Assembly: GCF_030378065.1 (NCBI RefSeq)
Contig: NZ_JAUCGJ010000024.1
Coordinates: 1-63,011, forward strand
DNA: 63,011 bases
Source of the DNA: Candidatus Venteria ishoeyi
GTDB lineage: Bacteria; Pseudomonadota; Gammaproteobacteria; Beggiatoales; Beggiatoaceae
Direction of reading: 5' to 3'
Shown here piece by piece: positions 9,127-18,215 of the stretch. The position numbers were made by a program, and so were the translations under genes. The notes beneath the pieces were generated by a model. It was not told the origin of the DNA. It did not search any database and was given only the letters and a program-made list of their open reading frames with translations. Within the stretch, counting starts at the first letter, position 1. Every line of letters starts with the position of its first letter.

Positions 9127-9286
9127 AGGCGTGAGGATGAAATAAGTGCAGGAACTGGGCACAGGATTTTCATTCATTTTCAAGGCGTGAAAACAGGCGC
9201 ATAGCAAGCTATGTAACTGTTTTCATAACGCAGAAAATGGAGAAAAAGACCAGCCAAGTTGCTGAAGTTATAAAATTCTCACTCCT
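9127..9286 (+). repeat. 160-bp hairpin element, copy A
   Basis: First copy of a dispersed family with AGGAGTGAGRAT-type terminal inverted repeats (here the left end is slightly decayed, AGGCGTGAGGAT). The two halves are imperfectly complementary along their whole length around a central CATAGC-AAG-CTATG core. It has no coding capacity. Flanks are TAA and TAT. It fills most of the gap between rplM and the toxin-antitoxin pair. Confidence 0.9.
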
Positions 9287-9359
9287 ATATAAATATCGGC
9301 TAATCCTGCACTATAATATTAGCTACCGTTATGATTGAATGAGTCACTGGAGAAAACAG

Positions 9360-9602
9360 ATGGTTTTTGATCGCATTACAGTCAACCCCGCGCAAATAAA
9401 CGGACAACCCTGTATTCGTAATATGCGCCTTACGGTTAGGCGGGTCATAGAACTTGTTGCCACTTATGCCGACCGTCAGGAATTGCTGCAAGAATACCCT
9501 GAACTGGAAGAGGAAGATATTCTTCAGGCTTTACACTATACCGCCGCCTGCCTTGATGACCGGATTATCAGCTTGCCTGTAAACTATGAAACTGCTGCTT
9601 GA
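9360..9602 (+). CDS. DUF433 antitoxin
   Basis: Small (80 aa) VapB45-like DUF433 protein, predicted antitoxin of the adjoining PIN-like toxin. Diagnostic features are the INGQPCIRNMRLTVRRVIEL motif near the N-terminus and the helix-turn-helix-like YPELEEEDILQAL segment. I start at ATG 9360 because GGAG lies 8 nt upstream; the in-frame ATG at 9339 has no ribosome site. It overlaps the toxin gene by 17 bp, which ties expression of the two together. Confidence 0.88.
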   Translation: MVFDRITVNPAQINGQPCIRNMRLTVRRVIELVATYADRQELLQEYPELEEEDILQALHYTAACLDDRIISLPVNYETAA

Positions 9603-9957
9603 TCAGGGACTTCCTCGTACAGCAGCGAAACTGCTGAATGAAGAGGGAATTTCCGCAACCCATGTGGGAGATATCGGTTATGCAACGGCAGAAGATGAGA
9701 AAATTCTTGAGCTTGGAGAGCATGAGAGATATGTCATCGTAACACTGGATGCTGACTTTCATGCTTTACTTGCCTTAAAAGGTTTAACCTGGCCATCGGT
9801 GATCCGCATTCGTATTGAAGGGTTGAAAGCCAAAGCTGTCGTGGCGCTTTTAAAAACCGTGCTGAACCATTGTGCTCAAGACTTGCTGCAAGGTGTTGTA
9901 GTAACCGTGCAAGATGAAAGAATTCGGGTGCGACGATTGCCTTTAGGGATGGGTTAA
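9586..9957 (+). CDS. DUF5615 PIN-like toxin
   Basis: A 123-aa PIN-like (Mut7-C/VapC45-related) protein, probably an RNase toxin neutralised by the DUF433 protein upstream. The acidic residues expected of the fold are seen in LLLDQGLP (start), HVGDIGYATAEDEKIL and VTLDADFHAL. The gene overlaps its antitoxin. The pair sits alone between two direct copies of the 160-bp repeat (A and B), suggesting an acquired or mobile module. Confidence 0.88.
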   Translation: MKLLLDQGLPRTAAKLLNEEGISATHVGDIGYATAEDEKILELGEHERYVIVTLDADFHALLALKGLTWPSVIRIRIEGLKAKAVVALLKTVLNHCAQDLLQGVVVTVQDERIRVRRLPLGMG

Positions 9958-10076
9958 ATAATTTGTTGCCTTGCATTCAGATTTATATCAATTCAGTTCA
10001 TCAAGTAAAAGAGCTTGAAGTTCCGAAAAAACCTTGCAAACATTTCCGAAACAGAAACCGGTTCTAAAGGAGGCTA

Positions 10077-10236
10077 AGGAGTGAGGATGAAATAAGTGCA
10101 GGAACTGGGCACAGGATTTTTATTCATTTTCAAGGCGTGAAAACAGGCGCATAGCAAGCTATGTAACTGTTTTCATAACGTAGAAAATGGAGAAAAAGAC
10201 CAGCCAGGTTGCTGAAGTTATAAAATTCTCGCTCCT
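10077..10236 (+). repeat. 160-bp hairpin element, copy B
   Basis: Full copy in the same orientation as copy A, with ends AGGAGTGAGGAT and its complement, flanked by TAA on both sides (candidate 3-bp target duplication). It occupies most of the 304-bp gap between the DUF5615 toxin and gspG. The gap also holds an outer inverted repeat AAAGGAGGC (10066-10074)/GCCTCCTTT (10250-10258) at the end of gspG. Confidence 0.9.
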
Positions 10237-10261
10237 AAGCCAAGGCTTGGCCTCCTTTAAA

Positions 10262-10687
10262 TCAACGCAGCATCCAGTTACCAATATCAGCATTACGCTG
10301 CTCGCCGCCTTCTTGCTGATCCACGCCCAGAGAATAAATATCAATTTCTCCATGTACGCCGGGACTCAGATATAAATACTCCCCGCCCCAGGGATCTTGT
10401 GGCAGGCGATCTAAATAACCGCCGGATTTCCATTGCCGGGGCAATGGCTCGGTACTGGGTTTTTGCACCAGCGCTTCCAGGCCCTGATCGGTATTGGGGT
10501 AGTTATAATTATCCAGTTTATACAGGTTTAAGGCGGCTTCTATGGCGCGTATATCCTGCCTTGCTTTGGTAATCCGTGCTTCATCCGGGCGGTCCATAAT
10601 CTTGGGCACGACCAAAGCTGCCAGTATGCCAAGAATCACCACCACCACCATCACTTCTATCAGGGTAAACCCTGCTGCTTTATTCAT
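10262..10687 (-). CDS. gspG: Type II secretion major pseudopilin GspG
   Basis: Main subunit of the type II secretion pseudopilus. It has the prepilin leader with cleavage site AAG/FTLIEVMVV and the hydrophobic N-terminal helix. The GspG-specific calcium-binding C-terminal region is visible (YPNTDQGLEALV, DPWGGEYLYLSPG, DIYSLGVD). At 141 aa it has normal length. No other gsp gene adjoins it, so the rest of the secretion system lies elsewhere. Confidence 0.93.
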   Translation of the reverse strand: MNKAAGFTLIEVMVVVVILGILAALVVPKIMDRPDEARITKARQDIRAIEAALNLYKLDNYNYPNTDQGLEALVQKPSTEPLPRQWKSGGYLDRLPQDPWGGEYLYLSPGVHGEIDIYSLGVDQQEGGEQRNADIGNWMLR

Positions 10688-10823
10688 ATTGACTTTTCCG
10701 TATTGTTTGCAGGTTTTGAAAACCCGTCAGGTCTGTTAATATCAGTATTATTATACTTAACCTGAGTTCGGCGTAAGCTTCATTTTGCGCAGGCTCTGTT
10801 ATTTAATTGTTCGGAGAAAAATC

Positions 10824-12278
10824 ATGACCATAGAAAAAAAAGAGCAAAAATGTCGTTTATTTGTGCTGGACACCAATGTATTAATGCATGATCCCACTGC
10901 GATTTTCCGTTTTCAGGAACATGATGTATATTTGCCTATGGTGGTATTAGAGGAACTTGATGCTGGTAAAAAAGGGACTTCGGAAGTGGCGCGTAATGTA
11001 CGCCAGGTCACGCGCTTTCTGGCTGATCTGATACATAATCATGCTGGAAAACCCATTGATCAGGGGCTGCCACTATCAACTTTTGGTTCTTTTGATGAAA
11101 ATGATGAGATTCAGGATCCAGTTGATACGCCGCATAATGGACAGTTATTTTTCCAGACCCAGATTCTGGAAGATGTATTACCCGATAATCTGCCAGGAAA
11201 AAAACCGGACAATAACATCTTAAATGTAGCTTTACGTTTAGGCGAGCTTTACCCGGATAAAAATATCACCCTGGTATCCAAGGATATTAATCTGCGGGTC
11301 AAGGCTTATGCGCTGGGGATATACTCAGAAGATTATTATAACGACAAGGTGCTGGACGATGTTAATCTGCTGTATTCCGGTACGCATGGCCTGGAGGAAA
11401 ACTTCTGGAAACGCCATACTGAAGACAGCTCACTGACTTCCTGGCAGGAAGGTGAGTTTAGTTTTTATAAACTCAAAGAAGATGCCCTGGCGCAGGCCTA
11501 TCCAAACCAATGTATTTATAGTGAAGGCGACCAGCCTTTTGACGGTATTATCAAGAACCGTGATGATGAAGACGTCGTTACCATTCAGGTGGCGCGTGAT
11601 TATCACAGCCATCATCACAGTGTCTGGGGTATTACCGCCCGTAATCGCGAACAGAATTTTGCGCTGAACCTGTTGATGGACCCGGAAGTTGATTTTGTGA
11701 CGCTATTAGGCGTTGCCGGTACCGGTAAAACGCTGATGGCTTTGGCAGCGGGACTGGTGCAAACTCTGGATGCGCAATTGTATCGGGAGATTATCGTCAC
11801 CCGCGTCACCGTGCCAGTGGGCGAGGATATTGGTTTTCTGCCGGGTACTGAAGAAGAAAAAATGACGCCGTGGATGGGCGCGCTGATGGATAACCTGGAA
11901 GTGCTCAATCCTTCCGGTATGAATGAAAGTGGTGACTGGGGACGCTCGGCGACTTCTGATTTAATCAATACCCGGATTAAAATCCGCTCGTTGAATTTTA
12001 TGCGCGGTCGCACCTTCTTAAATCGTTATTTAATTATTGATGAGGCGCAGAATCTGACGCCAAAGCAGGTGAAAACCCTGATTACCCGCGCCGGGCCAGG
12101 TACTAAAATCGTTTGCCTGGGTAATATCGCGCAGATTGATACGCCGTATCTCAGCGAAACCACCTCCGGTTTGACCTATGTGGTGGATCGGTTTAAACAA
12201 TGGTCACACAGCGGTCATATCACGCTGAAACGTGGAGAACGCTCGCGTTTGGCTGATTTTGCAACAGAAGTATTATAG
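10824..12278 (+). CDS. PIN domain plus PhoH-like ATPase
   Basis: A two-domain YlaK/PhoH2-type protein thought to be an RNA helicase-nuclease. The N-terminal PIN domain (about residues 8-145) contains LDTNVLMHDP and other acidic positions. The C-terminal PhoH ATPase (about 230-470) has Walker A GVAGTGKT and Walker B LIIDEAQNL. ATG 10824 is preceded by CGGAGAA at good spacing; the in-frame upstream start at 10785 is not supported. Length (484 aa) is normal. yajL follows after 32 bp. Confidence 0.92.
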   Translation: MTIEKKEQKCRLFVLDTNVLMHDPTAIFRFQEHDVYLPMVVLEELDAGKKGTSEVARNVRQVTRFLADLIHNHAGKPIDQGLPLSTFGSFDENDEIQDPVDTPHNGQLFFQTQILEDVLPDNLPGKKPDNNILNVALRLGELYPDKNITLVSKDINLRVKAYALGIYSEDYYNDKVLDDVNLLYSGTHGLEENFWKRHTEDSSLTSWQEGEFSFYKLKEDALAQAYPNQCIYSEGDQPFDGIIKNRDDEDVVTIQVARDYHSHHHSVWGITARNREQNFALNLLMDPEVDFVTLLGVAGTGKTLMALAAGLVQTLDAQLYREIIVTRVTVPVGEDIGFLPGTEEEKMTPWMGALMDNLEVLNPSGMNESGDWGRSATSDLINTRIKIRSLNFMRGRTFLNRYLIIDEAQNLTPKQVKTLITRAGPGTKIVCLGNIAQIDTPYLSETTSGLTYVVDRFKQWSHSGHITLKRGERSRLADFATEVL

Positions 12279-12310
12279 ATTTTCAGATTAACTGAGGTTT
12301 GTATTTTGTT

Positions 12311-12868
12311 ATGTCAAAAATCAATGTATTAGTGCCTTTGGCACAGGGCTGTGAAGAACTGGAAGCAGTGACGATTATTGATTTATTGCGGCGCGCAGGG
12401 ATCAAGGTTACTACTGCCGGACTGGATGATAAAGCGGTGAAAGCCAGTCGTGGCGTTGTATTAATACCCGATACCACGCTGGACGCTGTCATGGATACGG
12501 CATTTGATATGGTGGTGTTGCCGGGCGGGTTGCCGGGAGCTGACTTCTTGAATGCCGATCCGCGTATTCATCAATTATTACAGGCTGCAATCGCCAATCA
12601 TAAAACCGTAGCGGCCATTTGCGCCGCGCCCAAGGTGCTGGCGGATGCCGGACTGCTGCAACATAAAAAAGCCACCAGTTATCCCGGTGTATTAAATAAG
12701 ATGGGCTTGTCCGATACGCAATATATTGATGTGCCAGTGGTTGAGGATGGACAGGTGATCACTTCCAGAGGGCCGGGCACGGCGATGGACTTTGCCCTGA
12801 CCCTGATTGAACGCCTCACGGATAAAATAACCCGGGATAAGGTGGAAGCTGGTTTGGTACGTCCCTGA
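12311..12868 (+). CDS. yajL: DJ-1/PfpI family protein, YajL-like
   Basis: Cytoplasmic DJ-1 superfamily protein of the YajL/ThiJ type, associated with protection against oxidative or carbonyl stress. The conserved acidic residue is in GCEELEAV, and the nucleophile elbow is AAICAAPKVL with the reactive Cys. The 185-aa length from ATG 12311 fits the family. An in-frame TTG at 12299 is closer to a GAGGT but is unlikely. It probably shares a transcript with the PhoH-like gene. Confidence 0.88.
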   Translation: MSKINVLVPLAQGCEELEAVTIIDLLRRAGIKVTTAGLDDKAVKASRGVVLIPDTTLDAVMDTAFDMVVLPGGLPGADFLNADPRIHQLLQAAIANHKTVAAICAAPKVLADAGLLQHKKATSYPGVLNKMGLSDTQYIDVPVVEDGQVITSRGPGTAMDFALTLIERLTDKITRDKVEAGLVRP

Positions 12869-12880
12869 GCAACATGATTC

Positions 12881-12913
12881 AGGGATAACACCCCTTGAAG
12901 GGGTGTTATCCCT
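12881..12913. terminator. Perfect 16-bp palindrome after yajL
   Basis: AGGGATAACACCCCTT, one base, then the exact complement. It starts 12 bp after the yajL stop and probably ends the transcript, although no T-run follows. A related palindrome (GATAACACCC/GGGTGTTATC) occurs at 57883-57912, so it may be a REP-like family. Confidence 0.65.
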
Positions 12914-12985
12914 CAGTGAAAAAACCACTACGCATACAGTACTACCCGTAAGGCATCCTTTAACGTTTATGTTTGGGCAAGGCTT

Positions 12986-13145
12986 AGGAGTGAGAATTTT
13001 ATAACTTCAGAAACTTGGCTGGTCTTTTTCTCCATTTTCTGCGTTGTGAAAACAGTTGCATAGCTTGCTATGCGCCTGTTTTCACGCCTTGAAAATGAAT
13101 AAAAATCCTGTGCCCAGTTCCTGCACTTATTTCATCCTCACTCCT
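12986..13145 (-). repeat. 160-bp hairpin element, copy C
   Basis: Full copy in inverted orientation relative to A and B, ends AGGAGTGAGAAT and complement, flanked by TTA on both sides. It lies in the 380-bp gap between yajL and comF. That gap also contains the palindrome at 12881 and a copy of the second repeat family. Confidence 0.9.
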
Positions 13146-13162
13146 TAACCTGAGTTCAATAT

Positions 13163-13250
13163 AAAAATGCTGGAATCTATCACGAACAATCAACAACTTA
13201 GCGTGAGACAGAGGCGGTTTTCAGCGCCATAAGCGCTGCAAGAAGCCTAT
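13163..13250 (+). repeat. Second intergenic repeat family, copy 1
   Basis: About 90 bp with the recognisable string of motifs AATGCTGGAATCT, AACTTAGCGTGAGA, GGCGGTTTTCAGCG and CGCTGCAAGAAGC. Related copies occur at 24112, 33022, 45703 and 55961. It abuts the comF start codon, so it must form the 5' leader of comF. Confidence 0.7.
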
Positions 13251-13983
13251 GTCGAAATCAGGTTATTTAAAATCAGTTCAAGGCTTTTTTAAGACCGGGT
13301 TTGCGCAACTGGCATTGTCTCAGCATTGTTTTTTATGCCACAGCTTAAATGCCGATATTATTTGTCCTGATTGTCTACAGGATCTGCCCCGGATCGGCAA
13401 TGCTTGTCCACGTTGTGCGCAGGCATTGCCCGTGCATTTAACAGGGGCAGAGCACTGTCCATTTTGTCAAAAACAAAAACTCGGCTTTGATACCGCGCAA
13501 GCTGCTTTTCAATACGCTTATCCGGTTAATAAATTGATTCTTGCAGGCAAATATCATTACCGTCTGGAACTGTTACGTTATTTAGGTACTTTTATGGCGC
13601 AGCAGTTGCCATTAGACGAATTGCCGGATGTTTTATTACCCGTGCCTTCCCCCTTATCGATGTTGCGACGGCGGGGGTATAACCAGGCTGTGGAACTGGC
13701 GCGCTGGATACAAAAACGCTATCCTCTGCCCATTGATACCCGGCATGTGTCGTGCCACAATAAAAAACACGCACAAGCGGAACTGACAACGTACCAGGAA
13801 CGCCAGCGCAATGTGCGTGGTATTTTTCAGGTACAGCCCTTGCCTGCGCACTGGCGGCATGTCTGGATTATTGATGATGTCATGACCACTGGCGCAACTG
13901 CTTCGGAACTCGCAAAAACAGTGCGTCATGCCGGTGCGGAGAAAGTGACCGTTTGGTGTTGCGCCAGAAATCAGCGTTTTTAG
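13249..13983 (+). CDS. comF: ComF family phosphoribosyltransferase-like protein
   Basis: Cytoplasmic protein of the ComF/GntX family, linked to DNA uptake or use of DNA as nutrient. The N-terminal zinc-ribbon-like region has paired cysteines (CFLCHS, CPDC, CPRC, CPFC). The C-terminal PRTase domain contains YNQAVELA and the PRPP-binding motif VWIIDDVMTTGAT. At 244 aa it has normal length. The ATG lies at the boundary of the intergenic repeat, with no strong Shine-Dalgarno. Confidence 0.9.
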   Translation: MSKSGYLKSVQGFFKTGFAQLALSQHCFLCHSLNADIICPDCLQDLPRIGNACPRCAQALPVHLTGAEHCPFCQKQKLGFDTAQAAFQYAYPVNKLILAGKYHYRLELLRYLGTFMAQQLPLDELPDVLLPVPSPLSMLRRRGYNQAVELARWIQKRYPLPIDTRHVSCHNKKHAQAELTTYQERQRNVRGIFQVQPLPAHWRHVWIIDDVMTTGATASELAKTVRHAGAEKVTVWCCARNQRF

Positions 13984-14073
13984 ATACATTCATGGGGGGA
14001 ATCGGGGCGTAGCATATCAGCCCCTTGGAGCATCAGGCATCGAACATCTAATCGATAGATTTTACCACCCCAG

Positions 14074-15258
14074 TTATAAACTCACCTTGAGTTTTGCCAC
14101 CGCATCAGCCGCCATTGTACGCGCTGCCTCAACACTTTCACCGCGTGCCAGCACCACGCCCATGCGCCTTTTACCTGCCACTTTCGGTTTGCCAAACAGA
14201 CGCAACTGAGTATTCGCTTGTGCCAACACGGCTTCCAGGTTGCCAAATTCAACCTGATTCGATTCTCCTTCCACCAGAATCACCTTAGAGGCTGATGGCC
14301 CGTGCTGATGGATGTTGGGGATAGGCAGGCCCAGAATTGCGCGTGCGTGCAGGGCAAACTCTGATAAGTCCTGAGAAATTAATGTCACCAAGCCGGTATC
14401 GTGAGGACGTGGTGACACTTCGCTGAAATACACTGCATCCCCTTTAATGAATAACTCCACACCAAATAAACCCAGCCCGCCCAGCGCATCCGTCACGGCT
14501 TTTGCAATATGCTGTGCTTGTGCCAGCGCCGCTTCAGACATCGCTTGCGGTTGCCAGGATTCACGGTAATCGCCATCGATTTGCACATGACCAATAGGCG
14601 CGCAAAAATCTGTGCCAGCGCAGTGGCGCACGGTTAACAAGGTGATTTCATAATCAAATTCAACAAAACCTTCAACAATCACCTTGCCTTTACCGGTGCG
14701 CCCACCTTCCTGGGCATAAGTCCATGCACTTTCCACATCCGCCTGGGTTTTTAGCGTGCTTTGGCCTTTACCGGAAGAACTCATAATCGGTTTGACCACG
14801 CAAGGTAAACCAATGCTTGCAACTGCCGCCAGGTAGTCTTCATGGGTTTGCGCAAAACGAAACGGCGAAGTGGATAAGCCCAATTCTTCCGCTGCCAGAC
14901 GGCGAATGCCCTCACGGTTCATGGTCAATTGCGCGGCGCGTGCGGTGGGAATCACAGTAAAACCTTCCTGTGCCAATTCCGCCAGGGTATCCGTTGCAAT
15001 CGCCTCAATCTCCGGCACAATTAAATGTGGCTGCTCAATTTCTATCACTTTACGCAGTGCCTCGCTATCTAGCATGGACATCACATACGAGCGGTGCGCA
15101 ACTTGCATGGCGGGGGCATTGGCATAACGATCAATGGCAATCACCTCAACCCCAAGGCGCTGGAGTTCAATCACAACTTCTTTACCCAGTTCCCCGGCAC
15201 CACAAAATAATACGCGGGTTGCGGTGGGCGATAGCGGCGTACCTATGTTCATACTCAA
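14074..15258 (-). CDS. purT: Formate-dependent phosphoribosylglycinamide formyltransferase PurT
   Basis: Converts GAR to FGAR using formate and ATP in purine synthesis. A full 394-aa ATP-grasp enzyme: N-terminal nucleotide-fold [31 protein letters not shown]-grasp lysine region [14 protein letters not shown]; and metal/ATP residues in [24 protein letters not shown]. It stands alone between comF and the Wsp-like operon, which it faces divergently. Two in-frame ATGs (codons 1 and 3) are possible starts. Confidence 0.97.
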   Translation of the reverse strand: MSMNIGTPLSPTATRVLFCGAGELGKEVVIELQRLGVEVIAIDRYANAPAMQVAHRSYVMSMLDSEALRKVIEIEQPHLIVPEIEAIATDTLAELAQEGFTVIPTARAAQLTMNREGIRRLAAEELGLSTSPFRFAQTHEDYLAAVASIGLPCVVKPIMSSSGKGQSTLKTQADVESAWTYAQEGGRTGKGKVIVEGFVEFDYEITLLTVRHCAGTDFCAPIGHVQIDGDYRESWQPQAMSEAALAQAQHIAKAVTDALGGLGLFGVELFIKGDAVYFSEVSPRPHDTGLVTLISQDLSEFALHARAILGLPIPNIHQHGPSASKVILVEGESNQVEFGNLEAVLAQANTQLRLFGKPKVAGKRRMGVVLARGESVEAARTMAADAVAKLKVSL

Positions 15259-15431
15259 TATCCTTGTTTAACAAAAAAGGCAATCTTGTAAGTAAGCATC
15301 CAGTGTAGCGAAATCATGATATCAATTCATGTATTTATTATTTGATCATAGGCTAAATTGCTGACCGCGTGTATACTTTGGGTAAATAATGAAATTCACC
15401 ATTTCGAGCGTGGTAGCAGGAGAGATTCAAA

Positions 15432-17552
15432 ATGGCAAAAGGCAGAATTTGGTCTTTAAAATTCAGTCATAAATTGTGGTTCAGCAATCTGTTGTTTACA
15501 GGTATTGTCGTTTTGCTCATGACGCTGGCGCTGGGTGGCATTCACGAGGATGTAAGTAAAGCCCGTAAGGAATTAGATGGCGTGCGCTGGCTGAATCCAC
15601 TTTATCATTTTTCTTTTGCCTTATCGCAAAACATACTGCAACCGGGCAAGCAAACCCAAGCTGCGGTTGAGCAAGCGCTGGAAAGCTTGTCCACACAAAT
15701 GCAGGTCACGCATCTGGCCTTGGATGAAGCACAGCTAAAAGCGGTGGATAAGGCCTATTTCGCCCCTTCCCAGTTACAAGCACAATGGAAAAACCTGAAA
15801 ACAGGTTTTTCCACTATGGATAGCAACAGTCGCCATCAGGCACTTGATAATTTAATGTCGCAAACGCTCAAATTAATGCGTTATATTGGCAATGTTTCCC
15901 ATCTGGTTATCGATCCGGATATGGACAGTTATTATCTGATGGATATTAATTTAATGCGTTTGCCGGAAAAACAATATCAATTAGCAAATTGGTTAATGTG
16001 GTATCAACAGGAAAATGTACAACCGGCGACCAGTATTGAACAAAAGACCGAAGAAAAAGAACCGGTCACGCAAACCAAACCGGTAGAACCAGAAAAGCAA
16101 GCAGAATTGGTTAAGAGCAAACTGACGGAAATCTGGAAAAAGCGTCTGCAAATACATACGCAAATAGATTATTTACAAATGCTGAACAAGCAAATACAGC
16201 AAGCACTGATGACAGCTCAGGCTGAAGATGTGGGGTTTTATGGCTTGAACAATCTGTTACAGACGCAATTGCAACCCTTACAGAAAAAACATCAGCAACG
16301 GGTCAATGCGTTGATCAGCAGTTTGCAGACCTTTAGCGATGATGTCAGCACCACATTGGATACTAAAGTGCTTATTGAACAAACCCAGGCTGTGCTGAAT
16401 GCGGGTTTACAGCTTGAGAAAAGTGTCAATACCACCTTAATTGAATTATTGGAAAGTCGCATCAGCCATTATCAAACTAAAGGATTTTGGTTTATTGTGA
16501 TTAGCATTGTGTTGTGGTTATTTGCCATCGGCCTGACATTTATGATTCAACGCAGCATTCAGTATCGTTTGTCACAGGTTGTGCAGTTGACCCGGCAGAT
16601 TGCCGATGGTGATCTCACCCATAAATTAAAAGTGTATAACCGCGATGAAGTGGGCGTGGTATTGATTTCCATGCAGGCCATGCTCAACAATTTGAATGTC
16701 TTAATTGGCGAAATGCAACGCTCAGGCATTAAAGTGTCTTCATCTTCAACCCAGTTGGCGGCGACCACCAAGCAACATGAATCGGTGATGTCTTCGCAGT
16801 TGGACTCCACTCGTCGTATTTTAAAATCGGTGGCGGATATTGCTGATCTGTCCAATCAACTGGCTGGCACCATGCAGCAGGTTGCTAAAACATCTCAGGA
16901 AACGGCGGGATTTGCCGGTGATGGACAGGAAGACCTGGCGCGTATGGAAACTGCCATGCGCCAGATGGAAACGGCTTCGCGTTCAATTTCTGACAAACTG
17001 GGGGCGATTAACGATAAAGCCAAAAGTATTACCGGCGTTGTCACCACCATTACCAAAGTGGCTGATCAAACCAACTTATTGTCTTTAAATGCCGCGATTG
17101 AAGCTGAAAAAGCCGGGGAATACGGGCGCGGTTTCACCGTGGTGGCGAGAGAAATCCGGCGTCTGGCGGATCAAACGGCAGTAGCGACGCTGGATATTGA
17201 TCGCATGGTCAAAGAAATGCAAAATGCAGTGTCCGCCGGGGTGATGGAAATGGATAAATTTATTGCCGATGTGCGCCATAGCGTCGGTGATGTGGGTAAA
17301 CTCAGCACCCAGTTAGGACAGATTATTGATCAGGTGCAAACCCTGTCACCCAGCTTTGAAAATGTCAATATTGCCATGCGTAACCAGTCGCATCATACCC
17401 AGCAGATCAAAAGTTCGGTATCCACCTTAAAAGATGAAATGCAGCAGACCGTAGAGGTGTTAAACGAATCCTATGCCGCCATCAAGCAGCTTAACGATGC
17501 CTCTACCGCGTTGCAAAATGAAGCGCTGAAATTCAAAGTGGTGGATGACTGA
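15432..17552 (+). CDS. WspA-like methyl-accepting chemoreceptor
   Basis: First gene of a Wsp-like operon: a membrane receptor that controls a CheA kinase. TM1 is at about 15-36, followed by a large helical, Gln-rich periplasmic region of about 310 residues and TM2 at about 351-372. HAMP follows, then the cytoplasmic signalling helices with the hairpin tip EAEKAGEYGRGF (about 557) and EIRRLADQTAVATLDI, close in form to WspA as I recall it. At 706 aa it is longer than WspA (about 540) because of the bigger sensor region. A GCAGGAGAG ribosome site precedes ATG 15432. Confidence 0.88.
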   Translation: MAKGRIWSLKFSHKLWFSNLLFTGIVVLLMTLALGGIHEDVSKARKELDGVRWLNPLYHFSFALSQNILQPGKQTQAAVEQALESLSTQMQVTHLALDEAQLKAVDKAYFAPSQLQAQWKNLKTGFSTMDSNSRHQALDNLMSQTLKLMRYIGNVSHLVIDPDMDSYYLMDINLMRLPEKQYQLANWLMWYQQENVQPATSIEQKTEEKEPVTQTKPVEPEKQAELVKSKLTEIWKKRLQIHTQIDYLQMLNKQIQQALMTAQAEDVGFYGLNNLLQTQLQPLQKKHQQRVNALISSLQTFSDDVSTTLDTKVLIEQTQAVLNAGLQLEKSVNTTLIELLESRISHYQTKGFWFIVISIVLWLFAIGLTFMIQRSIQYRLSQVVQLTRQIADGDLTHKLKVYNRDEVGVVLISMQAMLNNLNVLIGEMQRSGIKVSSSSTQLAATTKQHESVMSSQLDSTRRILKSVADIADLSNQLAGTMQQVAKTSQETAGFAGDGQEDLARMETAMRQMETASRSISDKLGAINDKAKSITGVVTTITKVADQTNLLSLNAAIEAEKAGEYGRGFTVVAREIRRLADQTAVATLDIDRMVKEMQNAVSAGVMEMDKFIADVRHSVGDVGKLSTQLGQIIDQVQTLSPSFENVNIAMRNQSHHTQQIKSSVSTLKDEMQQTVEVLNESYAAIKQLNDASTALQNEALKFKVVDD

Positions 17553-18037
17553 TGCTGGTGCTGGTGTTTTATCTGGGCGAGACCATGTACTTGATTAAGT
17601 ACACGGCAGTGCGTGAGATTTCTCCCGTTGTTGTCTTAAACCAAGTGCCGCATACACCGGAATACTTTGCCGGTTTTTTTAATTACCGGGGGCTATTGGT
17701 ACCCGTGATTGACTTGTGCCATCTGGTACATGGGCAGGCATGTCGTATGCGCCTTAGCAGTCGCATTATTTTAGTGGATTATGTGGACGAGAAACAACAG
17801 CCTCAGGTTTTAGGCTTATTGGCAGAAAGGGTGACAGAAGCCGTGCGAAAACCACTGGACGCATTTATCAAGCCGCCACTGAATTTTGATGAAACGCCTT
17901 ATCTGGGAGAAGTCATCATGGAAGACAAGCAGATGATACAGTGTATTGATCTGGATGCATTGGCAGAAAACTTTCAGTTTTTGCATCAATTACATGACAA
18001 TCACACGCCATCAGAAACGACTGGTAAACCATCATGA
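17552..18037 (+). CDS. WspB-like CheW adaptor
   Basis: A 161-aa CheW-domain protein that couples the receptor to the kinase. The fold is seen in VFYLGETMYLIKYTAVREI, FAGFFNYRGLLVPVIDL and the C-terminal MIQCIDLDAL. It starts at the ATG overlapping the MCP stop by one base (TGATG), so it is translationally coupled. A 178-bp gap follows before the CheR gene. Confidence 0.88.
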   Translation: MLVLVFYLGETMYLIKYTAVREISPVVVLNQVPHTPEYFAGFFNYRGLLVPVIDLCHLVHGQACRMRLSSRIILVDYVDEKQQPQVLGLLAERVTEAVRKPLDAFIKPPLNFDETPYLGEVIMEDKQMIQCIDLDALAENFQFLHQLHDNHTPSETTGKPS

Positions 18038-18215
18038 GCGAAGGCGGAACAAGGCACAAGCCGTGCACAAAAACGGCTTGATTCAATAATGACTAGCTAT
18101 CTAGGAGGCTGTCCTGGAGCACTGCTCTGGGTTATAAGTATTACGCCCCGTTGGGACTGGTTTTGCAGTATCAACAGAAAACGGTATAAACAGATAAACC
18201 CAATATATAAACATC
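18038..18215 (+). other. Gap inside the Wsp-like operon with an orphan repeat end
   Basis: The only long gap in the operon. CTAGGAGGCTGTCC (18101-18114) is identical to one terminus of the small element at 55597-55705, but no matching second end is visible. A short GC hairpin-like stretch (CCTGGAGCACTGCTCTGGG) follows. No gene is supported. Confidence 0.45.
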
